Below, in pieces: positions 8,701 through 17,202 of a stretch of 64,000 bases of DNA. The notes beneath the pieces were generated by a model. The model did not search any database. It had not been told where the DNA came from and was given only the letters and a program-made list of their open reading frames with translations. Position 1 is the first letter of the stretch, and each line of letters opens with the position of its first letter. Source of the stretch: Pseudovibrio sp. Tun.PSC04-5.I4 (lineage in GTDB: Bacteria > Pseudomonadota > Alphaproteobacteria > Rhizobiales > Stappiaceae); contig NZ_FNLB01000008.1 of the NCBI RefSeq assembly GCF_900104145.1, positions 124,001 to 188,000 on the forward strand, given 5' to 3'. Made by a program: the position numbers and the translations under genes.

Positions 8701-10846
8701 GCATGGTGGCTTGAGACTCTGAGATTGAACACACGGTAGAGGTTTGGGTGGTGAAGGTGACCGGGATACTGGAGGCCCCGCCTGTTGCAACCAATGGGAC
8801 AGCTGCGTTTAACACAAAGATCTGATCTGCAGGATCGGTGAAGTTAATGGCCTGGTCTGCTTTTCCGACTTTAAAAGGAATATGAACCGGGCTGTTACTG
8901 GCTGTGTAGAGACCACCAGCATCCGCCGAGAATGTTGCCACTACTGAATAGTTGCCCACAGCAGTGCCTGCCTTCAATTGCAACCCTGCACCATAAAAAG
9001 TATTGGCAACGCTGGCGACGCTCTGTTGAGATGAACTAACCTCAGGAGACGAGTACGTAATAGACGTACCAATTGGTCCCTTATTTTCCGCAATACAATT
9101 TTCGAGCTGCGTTGCCACGTTTATTGGTTGGGTGTTGGGACTATAGGTTAAATCTGAAATTGCATTTGGCTTTAGCGTTGCGGTGCACGCAGCACCTACC
9201 TGAAATGTGAAGTTGGCAGATTTGGATTGTGGAGTACCCAAAGTGCTGTCAGTCACTGTCACCGCATAAACCCGGCCCACCGCTGCAGCTTGCGCATTGC
9301 CGGAAATCTGCCCGGAGCTTCCTGCCATGGACAGCCCTGTGGGCAAAGCAGGGGAAATACCATAACTCAGCGCTCCATAGCCACCTGTTGCGGTCACTGG
9401 TGTGAATGCAGTTATACTCGTTCCACCATTGACGGTTTTTGAAGGCACAGCAATGGTAAGATTCAAAGCTGGCGGGACCAGTTTGATGGTTTTTTGAATA
9501 GTGGGTGCAGCCGTGAAATTGGCATCCCCGGCCTGGGTTGCTTGTAGCGTACAGTCTCCGGGCGCGACCATTGTGATACTGGCATTAGAAAAATGATAGT
9601 ACGCTGGATTCGCGAAATAGGCCGTCAGAGTTGACCCAGATACAGTACAAACATTAGGGGTTAGAGACGAGTAGGACACCATTAACTTACTACTAACGTC
9701 GCGTTGAGCCCAACTGGTTGCTCCGTTCGTAGTAGCTACAGAAGAGAAACGATGTACCTTGTCTATGACGAAACTTTGCGGCGTTATAGTAGCATCGTTG
9801 AACAGGATTACCTGATCGTTTTGGCTAATAACAAAGGACTGTTGAACAGAAGTGGCAGCGTTCCAACCGGAATTTCCATCATGATAAGCTTCAATTGTAC
9901 ATGTGCCAATGCCTTCGTGGTTTATGAAATAATAATATGGCTCAAGCGGATGGTTCACGAAAGCGCGCCCAGCTGTGCAAACGCTTGGCGTCAACGACCT
10001 CAAGAAAGGAGGTGCCGGCTTAACTGTTGGAGCATCCGGGTTAGATGAGGCAATTGCGGCCTTCACCCTCCATCCGCCAACGACCGGGTCAGCTGTGCCA
10101 TATTTTCGATTGCTAATGGGGCCGAATGAAATGACTTGGTTGTTCTTAGGAGCGCTATAGGTTGTGCTGAAGTTTCTAATTTCATATTCGTCCGTGGGTG
10201 TTGCACTTGCCGCTGGCATGACAAAAGAGAACGTTACATCACGTCCCGCAGCATCCGTATAGCTATGACTAACAGAACAAGCCCCTGCTGCAGGATCGCA
10301 TAGTACATAGTCAGATCGCCCGGCGTTGCCACACCCATCCCCAACACAAGCGCCCAGCAATGTTTGCGATGTGCCAAACCTGTCGTTAATCCCACTTTCA
10401 GTTTTGCCGGGTAACAGCCAGAACACCCCATTTTGAGAATATCCCTGAAGGGATACCCCATTCTGGTAGGGCAGAGGCGTGTGAGTAACTTGTGATTTAC
10501 ACTGCCCGGTATCTGCATCGACATAGACATAAGGCGTTCTGAAAATGTTATCAGACCCCTTGACAAAGGATATGGTTGGACAACTTCCGTTGGCCGCTTC
10601 TGCACTATTGGAATAAAACTGACCGCCTGAAAGCAGGGGCAGCCCCACCAACAATATTCTGAGAAAGGCATCACCTCTTAAAACTCGACGGAAGCTACCT
10701 ACTAAGTACTCGGCACATAACTGTAAAATCTTCAAAGCGAGATCAGTGAACGTCGCACGCATAATAAAACCCAAACATCGAACCCGACTGCGCTGAATTG
10801 AGTTGAAGCCAGTGACACCAAAAGTTATGGCATCAAACCGGTTCAT
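5747..10846 (-). CDS. Giant Ig-repeat autotransporter
   Basis: Up to 1699 residues. The ATG at 10846 gives a long N-terminal extension before the hydrophobic signal core (FLRILLVGLPLL...NSAEA|ANG); a start at the ATG at 10762 is also possible. The passenger contains a putative-Ig (He_PIG-like) module near residues 460-550, then five near-identical 85-residue repeats plus a diverged sixth (about residues 658-1170), then a Big_5-like module. Each repeat has two Cys (STVCSV and AGNCTIRASQ), likely a disulphide formed in the periplasm or outside. The helical linker FMEERANLLVSSQ precedes a C-terminal beta-barrel (about 1450-1699) homologous to the neighbouring autotransporter. Unusually, the final residue is Asn (RVNIPLN) rather than Phe or Trp. 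Probable adhesin. Confidence 0.85.
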   Translation of the reverse strand: MNRFDAITFGVTGFNSIQRSRVRCLGFIMRATFTDLALKILQLCAEYLVGSFRRVLRGDAFLRILLVGLPLLSGGQFYSNSAEAANGSCPTISFVKGSDNIFRTPYVYVDADTGQCKSQVTHTPLPYQNGVSLQGYSQNGVFWLLPGKTESGINDRFGTSQTLLGACVGDGCGNAGRSDYVLCDPAAGACSVSHSYTDAAGRDVTFSFVMPAASATPTDEYEIRNFSTTYSAPKNNQVISFGPISNRKYGTADPVVGGWRVKAAIASSNPDAPTVKPAPPFLRSLTPSVCTAGRAFVNHPLEPYYYFINHEGIGTCTIEAYHDGNSGWNAATSVQQSFVISQNDQVILFNDATITPQSFVIDKVHRFSSVATTNGATSWAQRDVSSKLMVSYSSLTPNVCTVSGSTLTAYFANPAYYHFSNASITMVAPGDCTLQATQAGDANFTAAPTIQKTIKLVPPALNLTIAVPSKTVNGGTSITAFTPVTATGGYGALSYGISPALPTGLSMAGSSGQISGNAQAAAVGRVYAVTVTDSTLGTPQSKSANFTFQVGAACTATLKPNAISDLTYSPNTQPINVATQLENCIAENKGPIGTSITYSSPEVSSSQQSVASVANTFYGAGLQLKAGTAVGNYSVVATFSADAGGLYTASNSPVHIPFKVGKADQAINFTDPADQIFVLNAAVPLVATGGASSIPVTFTTQTSTVCSISESQATMLTAGNCTIRASQVGNDNYNAAPVADQTFAIGKGAQTISFTKPADQAFTPNGAVQLTATGGASGNRLTFASQTSTVCSVSESQATMLTAGNCTIRASQAGNDNYNVAADADQTFAIGKAAQTLSFTKPADQAFTPSGAVQLTATGGASGIPVTFTTQTSTVCSVSESQATMLTAGNCTIRASQAGNDNYNVAPDADQIFAIGKAAQTLSFTKPADQAFTPKGAVQLTATGGASGIPVTFTSQTSTVCTVLESQAILLTAGNCTIRASQAGNDNYNVAADADQTFAIGKAAQTISFTKPANQAFTPNGAVQLTATGGASGIPVTFTSQTSTVCTVLESQTILLTAGNCTIRASQAGNDNYNVAPDADQTFAIGKAAQTIGFSANPTSIQITYASALTVTGGAGTGQVSYALKDGAAFCSLSGSEVTGLATGQCTVEATKAGDISHNPAKKTLSIQVAKLTATVDLSGSSTQAELGEPVTYTATVSTNRKPALRVLRTSLPLSPPQVQGTVTFSDNGNPICAKVPLVNKAAQCTARFTTPGAHNVTAQFHGNASSATNMSRQLATAIDNSVEKTTQVQVEFMEERANLLVSSQFGGGRQVARLRAATTDQPTQTTSLANSSGSNSYLLSSSRLSSVAPQLSDAFFKHNPSQNVSAKPQGGLADLSISLLSSFMRQGPDNLSFSSNLSGVEVSGRISDRIEMAFSTSLSALNKASEAGNALEFDDRTPSTNQSFDMWAEGSFSTLRTSGNNDGHFGILTLGADYVLNPSVLVGAYMQFDSMNQSSDTASSSVRGQGWMAGPYATIRLTENLFFQSRAAWGQSKNKITPTGSYTDMFDTTRWLASMSLTGNYEQGNWLITPTASLSYFEETAESYRNTFGVFIPEVETSLGQFKAGPAISYRFQLSAKTVLEPHFGGQVIWNFANRTSATGVPSSKSDGTNNLRARAELGLKISMPNGIGADLQGSYDGIGSDDFEAISGRMRVNIPLN
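7574..8848 (-). repeat. Five tandem 255-bp coding repeats
   Basis: The word ggtctgcg recurs with a 255-bp period (for example 7574 and 7829), giving five 85-codon units that are almost identical at DNA level. Neighbouring copies share the same synonymous positions and variant patches (for instance two copies with GGGAGGTGAAGG context against GGGTGGTGAAGG), which is what unequal crossover or gene conversion produces. Copy number is therefore likely to vary between strains. Confidence 0.9.
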
Positions 10847-10951
10847 CGAGGTCGGCGCATCTCGCGAAAAGTTAAAATAACACTAGGTAATAACCACTAG
10901 TTTCAACTTCGCGGGTCGTCATGCCCACTTGTGGGTATGCAGCATGATTCT

Positions 10952-12733
10952 CTAATATCGATGTTTGGTTTTGATTGCTTTTAGAACCCGGTCCCAGTGG
11001 CTATACATCAGCAGCTGCCCTGCGCCTTTAATCACTTCAAGTTCAGTCCCCGGCACACTTTTTACAAACGCTTGTGATTGGGAAATCTTGACTATCTGAT
11101 CGTCATCGCCATGTAGAATATGGAATGCATGCATCAGTTCCCGCGCCTCATCGGTGAAGTCTTCAACCGCCAAAAAACAATCTAGGCAAAAGGCATCAAC
11201 CCCTTGCTTGAAGCCGTCGTCCGCCCCTTCTACCATCAACCGGAGAGTCTCATGGTTTTTCAAGGCATGAGCATCTGAGGTACCATCCTTGCAAGATGTA
11301 ATTATAAATTCCTCCCCATTTCCTTTGTCCAGAAACTTGACGGTAGCCCACATAATAATCTGGAGAAGTTGTGGTAAGTGTTTGGCAAGCCTAAGAGCAA
11401 GACGTTGGCGCTTCGGTGTTTGAGCACTCCACTCATCTTTCCATATGGGCGCACGCCCAACTGCAAATAAGTGCGTGACACGATTGGGATAGAGCCTTGC
11501 AAACCGAAGAGCGTAGACAGCCCCAATCGTTTGTCCTAGCACCGTCGCCTGAGGAATGCCGAGTTTATCGAGCAATTCACAAAAATCGCTGGCAACCGCA
11601 TTCAATATGGATTTGGACGTGGCGTGTTTTACTCTATCAGAGTCCCCATAGCCGGGACGGTAAGGGGCAATAATGCGCAGGTTTAAACGGCTTGCCGCCT
11701 GAATAGCTGCCTCCGGTAATTCCACTCCATAAGGCATGTTGTGAACCATAAGGACCGGAATGCCGTTTGGGTTGCCTTGCTCCATGTAGCTCATACGCCG
11801 CCCATCTCTTAAGCGGATCTGCTTTGTAGACTTCATCACTTCAAAGTTGGGGCTGGTTGAAGACCTTTTTGCGGAGATCTGTGAGGACACCAAAACACCC
11901 GCTGAGAACCCACAAAGCAGGCGGACAATGGCTGGAATATCGCGTGTGTTGGTCTTTCGCTTGATGCTCTTTAACTGGGTGCGCAATGTCTGGACAGTTG
12001 CGCCGCGTTCCTCCGCAATCTCAATTACTTGTAACCCACGCGCAAGGTGTAATGAAATATCCGCCTCAGCCCCTGTAAGGCCGTAGGTTTTTTGGAATAA
12101 CTCAGTAATTTCAGGACCAAAACCTAAATCAACGACTGTCAGAAAGTAGTGGGTTTCCGCTCCTTCTTCGCCTTCTAAGAGGCTTTCGCTCATATCAGCG
12201 TCAAGCTTTTCCACGAGAATGCATGTATTAGACCCGCGCGCGCTCCGTTGGTGGCCCGGCACTGCGAGTTTGCCGTTTTCACCCCGCCCGGCTACATAGT
12301 TCCGTATATTTTCGAGAACGTCGGCATCGCCACACACCTCTTCCAATGACTGGGAGTCGGCTTGCCCACTGTCACGTGCCGGTATATTTCTCGCAATTAT
12401 TTTTTCAGATTGATCAAAAATGAAGGTCGGATTTGGAGCCGTCTCCAACAGAACCAAGGCTTTGTGCTGCTGATATTTGGGTCGGCCAACACGTTTCTGG
12501 ATATCGTGAGCTCTGCCAAAATGGTCCAGAAGCTCAGGGTCCACCTCCAGTTCAACCCGCTCACCAACTCCATGCAGCCCCACCCGTTCAGAGGGGGCGG
12601 CCTTCTGGTCTTCATGAAGGCGTGCACCAAAGACCAGCTCATCAATTACATCCAGCGTCTCGTCATAGCCATCTGGAGACAACGTAGCTGAGTAGACAGC
12701 AGATATGAGCTTATCTCTCCTAGGCAAACGCAT
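10952..12733 (-). CDS. LuxR-type HTH fused to a degenerate alpha/beta hydrolase
   Basis: 593 residues. Residues 1-215 form an N-terminal region with a PAS-like patch (APNPTFIFDQSEKIIARN, about 99-116). Residues 217-272 are a LuxR/FixJ-type HTH (GLTGAEADISLHLARGLQ, then EIAEERGATVQTLRTQLKSI). Residues 305-590 have the alpha/beta-hydrolase fold layout (VLMVHNMPYG, PYRPGYGDSD, HGDDD at 541-545). The nucleophile elbow reads G-Q-T402-I-G instead of G-x-S-x-G, and the usual catalytic His is Gln573 (GAGQLLMYSH). The family is built for hydrolysis, but these two replacements suggest a ligand-sensing domain rather than an active enzyme. A transcription factor controlled by binding of a small lipid, ester or lactone-like ligand is my inference. 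It is monocistronic, with an AT-rich upstream region. Confidence 0.8.
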   Translation of the reverse strand: MRLPRRDKLISAVYSATLSPDGYDETLDVIDELVFGARLHEDQKAAPSERVGLHGVGERVELEVDPELLDHFGRAHDIQKRVGRPKYQQHKALVLLETAPNPTFIFDQSEKIIARNIPARDSGQADSQSLEEVCGDADVLENIRNYVAGRGENGKLAVPGHQRSARGSNTCILVEKLDADMSESLLEGEEGAETHYFLTVVDLGFGPEITELFQKTYGLTGAEADISLHLARGLQVIEIAEERGATVQTLRTQLKSIKRKTNTRDIPAIVRLLCGFSAGVLVSSQISAKRSSTSPNFEVMKSTKQIRLRDGRRMSYMEQGNPNGIPVLMVHNMPYGVELPEAAIQAASRLNLRIIAPYRPGYGDSDRVKHATSKSILNAVASDFCELLDKLGIPQATVLGQTIGAVYALRFARLYPNRVTHLFAVGRAPIWKDEWSAQTPKRQRLALRLAKHLPQLLQIIMWATVKFLDKGNGEEFIITSCKDGTSDAHALKNHETLRLMVEGADDGFKQGVDAFCLDCFLAVEDFTDEARELMHAFHILHGDDDQIVKISQSQAFVKSVPGTELEVIKGAGQLLMYSHWDRVLKAIKTKHRY

Positions 12734-13012
12734 TATTCAGCTCATATACTCACATATTTAAATATCAAATAAAATTTTATACAAACACAACAATCAATAT
12801 GGACCGCACCATGATTATGCGACTTGCCTGAAATATCTAATTAAAACCGTGAGAAGTAAGATATCAAAAAAACCAGACACATACATCAAAATTCAACAAG
12901 CCATGTGAGCCCGCTTGTTTGGACGGACTACACAGCTGAAATAACGGCTTGAAACTTGACTGAACGGGGTATTTACAACTCACCTCAAATGACGTGGCAA
13001 TACCATATCAGC
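12734..13012. other. AT-rich intergenic region
   Basis: Lies between the start of the LuxR-hydrolase gene and the end of the next minus-strand gene. It presumably holds the promoter of the LuxR-hydrolase gene. I see no reading frame or structured element here that I can support. Confidence 0.3.
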
Positions 13013-13873
13013 TTATAATGCGAATGAGGTTACGATGCTTTGAGAGGTGGCATTGGCCATGGAGAACGCCTGAATGTTGAGTAACGGTTGAAGCTCCTGC
13101 GCCTTGGCGCGTGTTTCCTGAACACTCAAGTTATTTTCAACAAGCTCGGCAACCTCCTCATCTGAAGGCTCTTTAGGAGGATACAGCATTTCAATTTGCA
13201 TATCCTTATGTGCTTCAATTTCATCTTCGATGTCGGATATCATCTGAATTTGATATTCAATAACTTCGGATAGAATTTCCAGAGGCCTGCGAGACCCCTC
13301 ACCTCCAGTAATTTTTGAGGTGTCTAATGAGGTTAGATTCACGCCGTTAACGCCCGCACTGGTCGCTTTTGCACCACCAAGTGCCCAAAATTCTGAAGTT
13401 GTCGCAGAATTAACTGCGCCATCGGAACCGTCGGGAAAGACACCCTCTATCAATTCCGCAATCTCTTCGTTTTTCAGGATTTTATTATCCGGATCGAGTT
13501 CCACACCACCAATTGTCTCGCGCAATTTTTCCTGAAATGGGCCTAGCTGTTTGGCGGCACTTCCATAGTCTCCAAGCTCAATTGCATTTTTCAAATTGTA
13601 GTTCATCAACATCATTGTCATCTTGAGCGGCGCGAATGCGCTACTCAGATCAGATGCATCCGATCTTAGCTTAAGCTCTTCGAATATAGGCTCATTACCG
13701 GTATACAAAGACGCTTTTGTAAAGGTAATTTCGGGTTCATGCGAATTTTCAACCGCTGGTGCCACCTTATTTGCACCGACACCTTGAGGGCCGATAGATA
13801 GCATCGCGTCTGGCCGATCGCTTTCGACCTTAAATAACTGAATATTTGAGCTGTTCAAACCAACAGAATTCAT
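13013..13873 (-). CDS. Unknown protein with flagellin-like C-terminal tail
   Basis: The frame is open up to 14035, but the ATG at 13873 has an AGGGG ribosome site 9 bases upstream and gives a 286-residue protein; the longer form would add a Cys-rich stretch unlike the rest. The protein is acidic, with no signal peptide or membrane segment. A helical region with coiled-coil character (about 195-270: YQIQMISDIEDEIEAHKDMQIE) precedes a C-terminus LLNIQAFSMANATSQSIVTS, which resembles the D0 helix of flagellins and hook-associated proteins (typically QALSIANQ...SIL-LF). No flagellar gene is nearby. I do not recognise the family. The tail may mean export or polymerisation, or it may be coincidence. 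Confidence 0.6.
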   Translation of the reverse strand: MNSVGLNSSNIQLFKVESDRPDAMLSIGPQGVGANKVAPAVENSHEPEITFTKASLYTGNEPIFEELKLRSDASDLSSAFAPLKMTMMLMNYNLKNAIELGDYGSAAKQLGPFQEKLRETIGGVELDPDNKILKNEEIAELIEGVFPDGSDGAVNSATTSEFWALGGAKATSAGVNGVNLTSLDTSKITGGEGSRRPLEILSEVIEYQIQMISDIEDEIEAHKDMQIEMLYPPKEPSDEEVAELVENNLSVQETRAKAQELQPLLNIQAFSMANATSQSIVTSFAL

Positions 13874-14228
13874 AAGCTCTGCCCCTGCATAGTTGATAAT
13901 GGGACAACTCGGAAATACCCGAGGCTGTAGAAATGCATCATGCACCTTATATAAAGGTCTACAACTTCCCAAACAATAATCGCTTAGGCCCTCGCTGAGC
14001 TTATTCAATGTATCGGTTGCAAAATATAATATCACAATTCATGCATATTGCATGTGAATTATGTTCATCCAGAAGCTTTATTTTTCGGGCAGTCGTTTTA
14101 CGACTATCTCGTGCTCAATTCAGGGTGAAACCCTCTGTCTGTGGTACTATTCCGCGAATAGAACATCTGCTAAATACCAAGATCAATCGGTATAGACATT
14201 TTTCGCATAAACTGTCTATACTCGCTCT

Positions 14229-15251
14229 ATGACCGATCTTCCTCTCGCCTATCAAAACCTTGCTGCAGATTATATTCAGAAAACCCATGACGATGGTGGG
14301 GTTCTTCGGGGCTCTGTTTATCAGCAGGCCAAAGGCAATATTGAGAACGTTTTCGTCAAAATGCCGGTGGGTGCTGGACGAAAGAGCCTTTACATAGGCC
14401 CTGCCCTGCAAACAGAAACGCAGGCGAAGGTCGAGGCAATCAAACACGCCAGCGAACGCGCACGGGCACGGCGTAAAGACCTGAGTGTCCTCAACAAAGT
14501 GGGCGTTCTTTCCACGCACAGCTATGCCGGGCGCGTGCTGGATGCCATGTCCTACCACGGCCTGTTTAGAAACGGCGCAATTTTGGTGGGCACTCTGGCT
14601 TATCAGTGCTACCCGCTGCTCTTGGGCTGCACCCTCCCCTCCACTCAGTTGGCAACAGATGATGCCGATCTGGTCGCCGCCTCACTGGCCATTAAGGCAG
14701 ATGACGGAATTGATATGCTTTCGATCCTGAAGGATGCCGATCCAAGTTTTGCGCCCATTCCAGAGCTGGACGGGCGTGCCAAACCCTCACGGTTCCGGTC
14801 CCGAATAGGCTTTGTCGTTGACCTTTTAACACCAACCCGCAAACGAGATGAAAAGCAGCCGTTGGAACTGCAAGGCTTGGATGCTGGTGCTATGAGTCTG
14901 CAATATCTGGCGTGGTTGATTGACGAATCCAGCCCCGCGGCTCTGCCCTACGGCTCGGGAATTCCGGTATACGTGCCACGGCCAGAGCGCTATGCGGTCC
15001 ACAAGCTCATCATCTCACAAAAACGAGCTCACACCCCGACCAAAACATTAAAGGATCTGGCACAAGCAAAAGCCTTGATTGAAGTGATCGAGAGAACGCG
15101 CCCCGGCCTGATCAGTGACCAGCTTCTGGATGCGCACGCACAGGGAAAACAAGGTTGGAGCGAGCCAATCACCAAAGCCATGAGGGCGCTCTGGCCAGAT
15201 GGGTCATGGCGTGAGCGAGCTGAATTTGAAGAATTCGTCGATGCGCTTTGA
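14229..15251 (+). CDS. GSU2403-type nucleotidyltransferase-fold protein
   Basis: 340 residues, resembling the NTP_transf_8 family (nucleotidyltransferase-fold proteins typified by GSU2403). Visible features are the YAGRVLDAMSYHGLFRNGAILVGTLAYQ segment, in which the nucleotidyltransferase G-[ST] motif falls at GT, and a following acidic patch TDDADL that fits the metal-binding Asp pair. Residues around FRSRIGFVVDLLTP and VPRPERYAVHKLI are also typical. Cellular substrate is unknown; some nucleotidyltransferase-fold families act as antitoxins or modify RNA, but nothing here shows that. It is divergent from the gene at 13013-13873. Confidence 0.7.
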   Translation: MTDLPLAYQNLAADYIQKTHDDGGVLRGSVYQQAKGNIENVFVKMPVGAGRKSLYIGPALQTETQAKVEAIKHASERARARRKDLSVLNKVGVLSTHSYAGRVLDAMSYHGLFRNGAILVGTLAYQCYPLLLGCTLPSTQLATDDADLVAASLAIKADDGIDMLSILKDADPSFAPIPELDGRAKPSRFRSRIGFVVDLLTPTRKRDEKQPLELQGLDAGAMSLQYLAWLIDESSPAALPYGSGIPVYVPRPERYAVHKLIISQKRAHTPTKTLKDLAQAKALIEVIERTRPGLISDQLLDAHAQGKQGWSEPITKAMRALWPDGSWRERAEFEEFVDAL

Positions 15252-15296
15252 ATTTTAATCGCACTAAACGGAGAGAGCTCGGCTTGCGTCTACCCT

Positions 15297-16373
15297 TCAG
15301 CTCACCTCGGTTATCTTCACATGCTTTTGCAGGAAAGCGTGGAACACCGCGTCGAATTCTTCAGGTCGTTCCAAATAAGGAGTGTGCCCGCAATTTAGCA
15401 TCTCGCAACGCTCTACCTCACCACCAGTTTGCTCATATTGATCTAGCGCGTTTGCTGTTTGCGTGACCATAAGTTGCGGTGGAAAAACATCCTCCCCCGG
15501 CCAACCTGGCACAGCACCCATTTTGCCCAAGGAACCTAAGTCAAACAAAGAGCTATCCGAGACCACAGTATCATCTAAACCGCGCACCCACAGCACGGGA
15601 GGTTTCTCGCTAACCTCACAAAAGCCCAAAGGGTTTGGCTGATGATTGGGGGCCAGCGCATTGACGCTGCCGAAATTTCCCGGCGCAACACCCGGCCAGT
15701 TTTGTGAAATAACAAAATCACCCGGATAGGACTTATCGCCCGTATGCTGCGCAAGAGCAGAGCTCAGGATGTCATCCATGCGGGCTGGCACAAACGGCGG
15801 TTTCCAAACAAACCCGTTGAGGATGTTGTAAGGAGCAAAATGATCCTTCTTGCCGGTTTCACCCGCTGCCAATAATCTGGCAAATTCCGGATTGGCAGCT
15901 GCTGCACCACTGCCTGCACCATCCGCATAACACGGGGCCCCGTCAGGCTTGGAGCAACCAAACCCATAAGGTGAAGACGGGCAAACCTGTGTGAGGGACA
16001 AAACCATCTCCGGATAATCGGCGAGAAACTGCCAAAGCACGCCACCCCCTAGAGAATGGCCAACAAAATGCGCGGCGCTTACACCAAGTGTTTCCATCAG
16101 CGCGGCAAGATCATCTGAAAAGTCTTTCAGCCCGCGCGTTGCATCTACGAGAGCTGTTTTGTCAGCTCCGCCATATCCACGCAGATCCGGTGCAATAGCG
16201 CGGTACGTGTTGGGAAGGCGCTTGATGGTCTCCTCATACCACGTCGCTGCAGAAAGGTTTCCATGAATAAAAACAATGGGCGTACCATCCTCAGGCCCAG
16301 AAAACAGGACCCGCGTTTTTAAACGAGCAGATTGAACGATACGTGCTTCAAGAACAGTTGGAATATTAAACAT
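15297..16373 (-). CDS. Alpha/beta hydrolase
   Basis: 358 residues from the ATG at 16373, which has GGAG just upstream; a longer frame reaches 16424. It has the full hydrolase set: the oxyanion motif FIHGNLSAATW, the second motif APDLRGYGGADK, the nucleophile elbow GHSLGGG, an acid in RGLDDTVVSD, and the catalytic His in NCGHTPYLERPEEF. It is predicted to be cytoplasmic, with no signal peptide. A long insertion containing Cys residues (SSPYGFGCSKPDGAPCYADGAG) forms the cap. The overall layout resembles haloalkane dehalogenase-like or epoxide-hydrolase-like enzymes; the substrate cannot be deduced. It is convergent with the nucleotidyltransferase gene. Confidence 0.8.
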   Translation of the reverse strand: MFNIPTVLEARIVQSARLKTRVLFSGPEDGTPIVFIHGNLSAATWYEETIKRLPNTYRAIAPDLRGYGGADKTALVDATRGLKDFSDDLAALMETLGVSAAHFVGHSLGGGVLWQFLADYPEMVLSLTQVCPSSPYGFGCSKPDGAPCYADGAGSGAAAANPEFARLLAAGETGKKDHFAPYNILNGFVWKPPFVPARMDDILSSALAQHTGDKSYPGDFVISQNWPGVAPGNFGSVNALAPNHQPNPLGFCEVSEKPPVLWVRGLDDTVVSDSSLFDLGSLGKMGAVPGWPGEDVFPPQLMVTQTANALDQYEQTGGEVERCEMLNCGHTPYLERPEEFDAVFHAFLQKHVKITEVS

Positions 16374-16605
16374 CATTACTCCAATTATTTGGCACAGACT
16401 CCAGTAAAGCCTCAGGACTTTCAAACAGGACTACGCCAAAACAAAGGATTAAAGCAGTTGAGTTGAGCCTGAAAAAGGCAAATTGCTTTAAATCCTTAAA
16501 ATTTGAAGAATGATGCGGGCGAGAGACCACAAGTGTCAAGTTGCGTCTGAGATCTAACCCAATTGAACGCCTTAAACACCGATCGCCCTTACATCGCCCG
16601 TTCAT

Positions 16606-16821
16606 TTATCCGCAGCAACTTTCATTGGCTTGGATGGGTGGGCATGGCACTGTTGCGTAAGAGCAATAAACGCAGCAATCGCCCGGTAAAGGCTTAAAAA
16701 GCGCCTTGCAGGATTTACATTCATAAAACCACTGACACGCATCCGTTGGCATGGTTTCCGTTTCAACGTGCCCGCACTCAGGGCAAGTTAGTGTGCTTTG
16801 AAGCTTAATTGTTTCGGTCAT
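16606..16821 (-). CDS. GDCCVxC-motif small protein
   Basis: 71 residues with two Cys clusters. An N-terminal zinc-ribbon-like CPECGH pairs with CKSC in the middle, and the C-terminus has GDCCVYCSYATVPCPPIQ, the hallmark of the family named after its GDCCVxC motif. That family often occurs as selenoproteins and in mercury operons; here all positions are Cys codons, so no UGA readthrough is needed. It lies 4 bp behind merT and is certainly cotranscribed with it. It probably binds Hg(II) or another thiophilic metal in the cytoplasm. The exact biochemical role is not established. Confidence 0.8.
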   Translation of the reverse strand: MTETIKLQSTLTCPECGHVETETMPTDACQWFYECKSCKALFKPLPGDCCVYCSYATVPCPPIQANESCCG

Positions 16822-16825
16822 GGCA

Positions 16826-17149
16826 TCACATCAAGTTAATCAGGTGGTCGTTAATGGCAGTCTCATTGAGCACAATCAGCCATGCGAAGGCGGTTACACC
16901 GGTGCTTCCCAGCAGATGCCACTTCAAGCGCTCAAGTGAACCACGCCCGTAAGCGAAAGCCCACGCCAGCAGCAGGATCACCGTAGATGCAGCGAGGACG
17001 AAATAACTTGCGGCTGCAATCTTGCCGAAGATCGCAAGCCAGTTGCCGCCAAGTCCCACCAGCATCAATGCGATTGGCAGCACGCAACAAGTCGCCACGC
17101 CAAGGGACGTGAAAGAGCCGAGATAACTCAGGCTAAGGTAGTTCTTCAT
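16826..17149 (-). CDS. merT: MerT-like mercuric ion transporter
   Basis: About 107 residues with three predicted membrane helices. Helix 1 contains the vicinal pair VATCCVLP that hands Hg(II) through the membrane in MerT proteins, and helices 2 and 3 lie around AASYFVLAASTVILLLAWAF and GVTAFAWLIVL. I chose the ATG at 17149; ATG 17161 and TTG 17167 are in-frame alternatives. MerT imports Hg(II) for reduction by MerA, but neither merA nor merP is in this window, so the partner must be elsewhere or the system works by another route. It is transcribed from the MerR-type promoter at 17203-17233, divergent from merR. Confidence 0.75.
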   Translation of the reverse strand: MKNYLSLSYLGSFTSLGVATCCVLPIALMLVGLGGNWLAIFGKIAAASYFVLAASTVILLLAWAFAYGRGSLERLKWHLLGSTGVTAFAWLIVLNETAINDHLINLM

Positions 17150-17202
17150 GGGCGGTTCCATCTCCAATCATCTGCGCGGTGTTGTTGTCTTTCTCTGATC
17201 GA

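Noticed and set aside
7574..8848. CRISPR-like regular repeats
   Set aside because: The 255-bp period lies fully within one long reading frame and has no spacers; it is a protein repeat.
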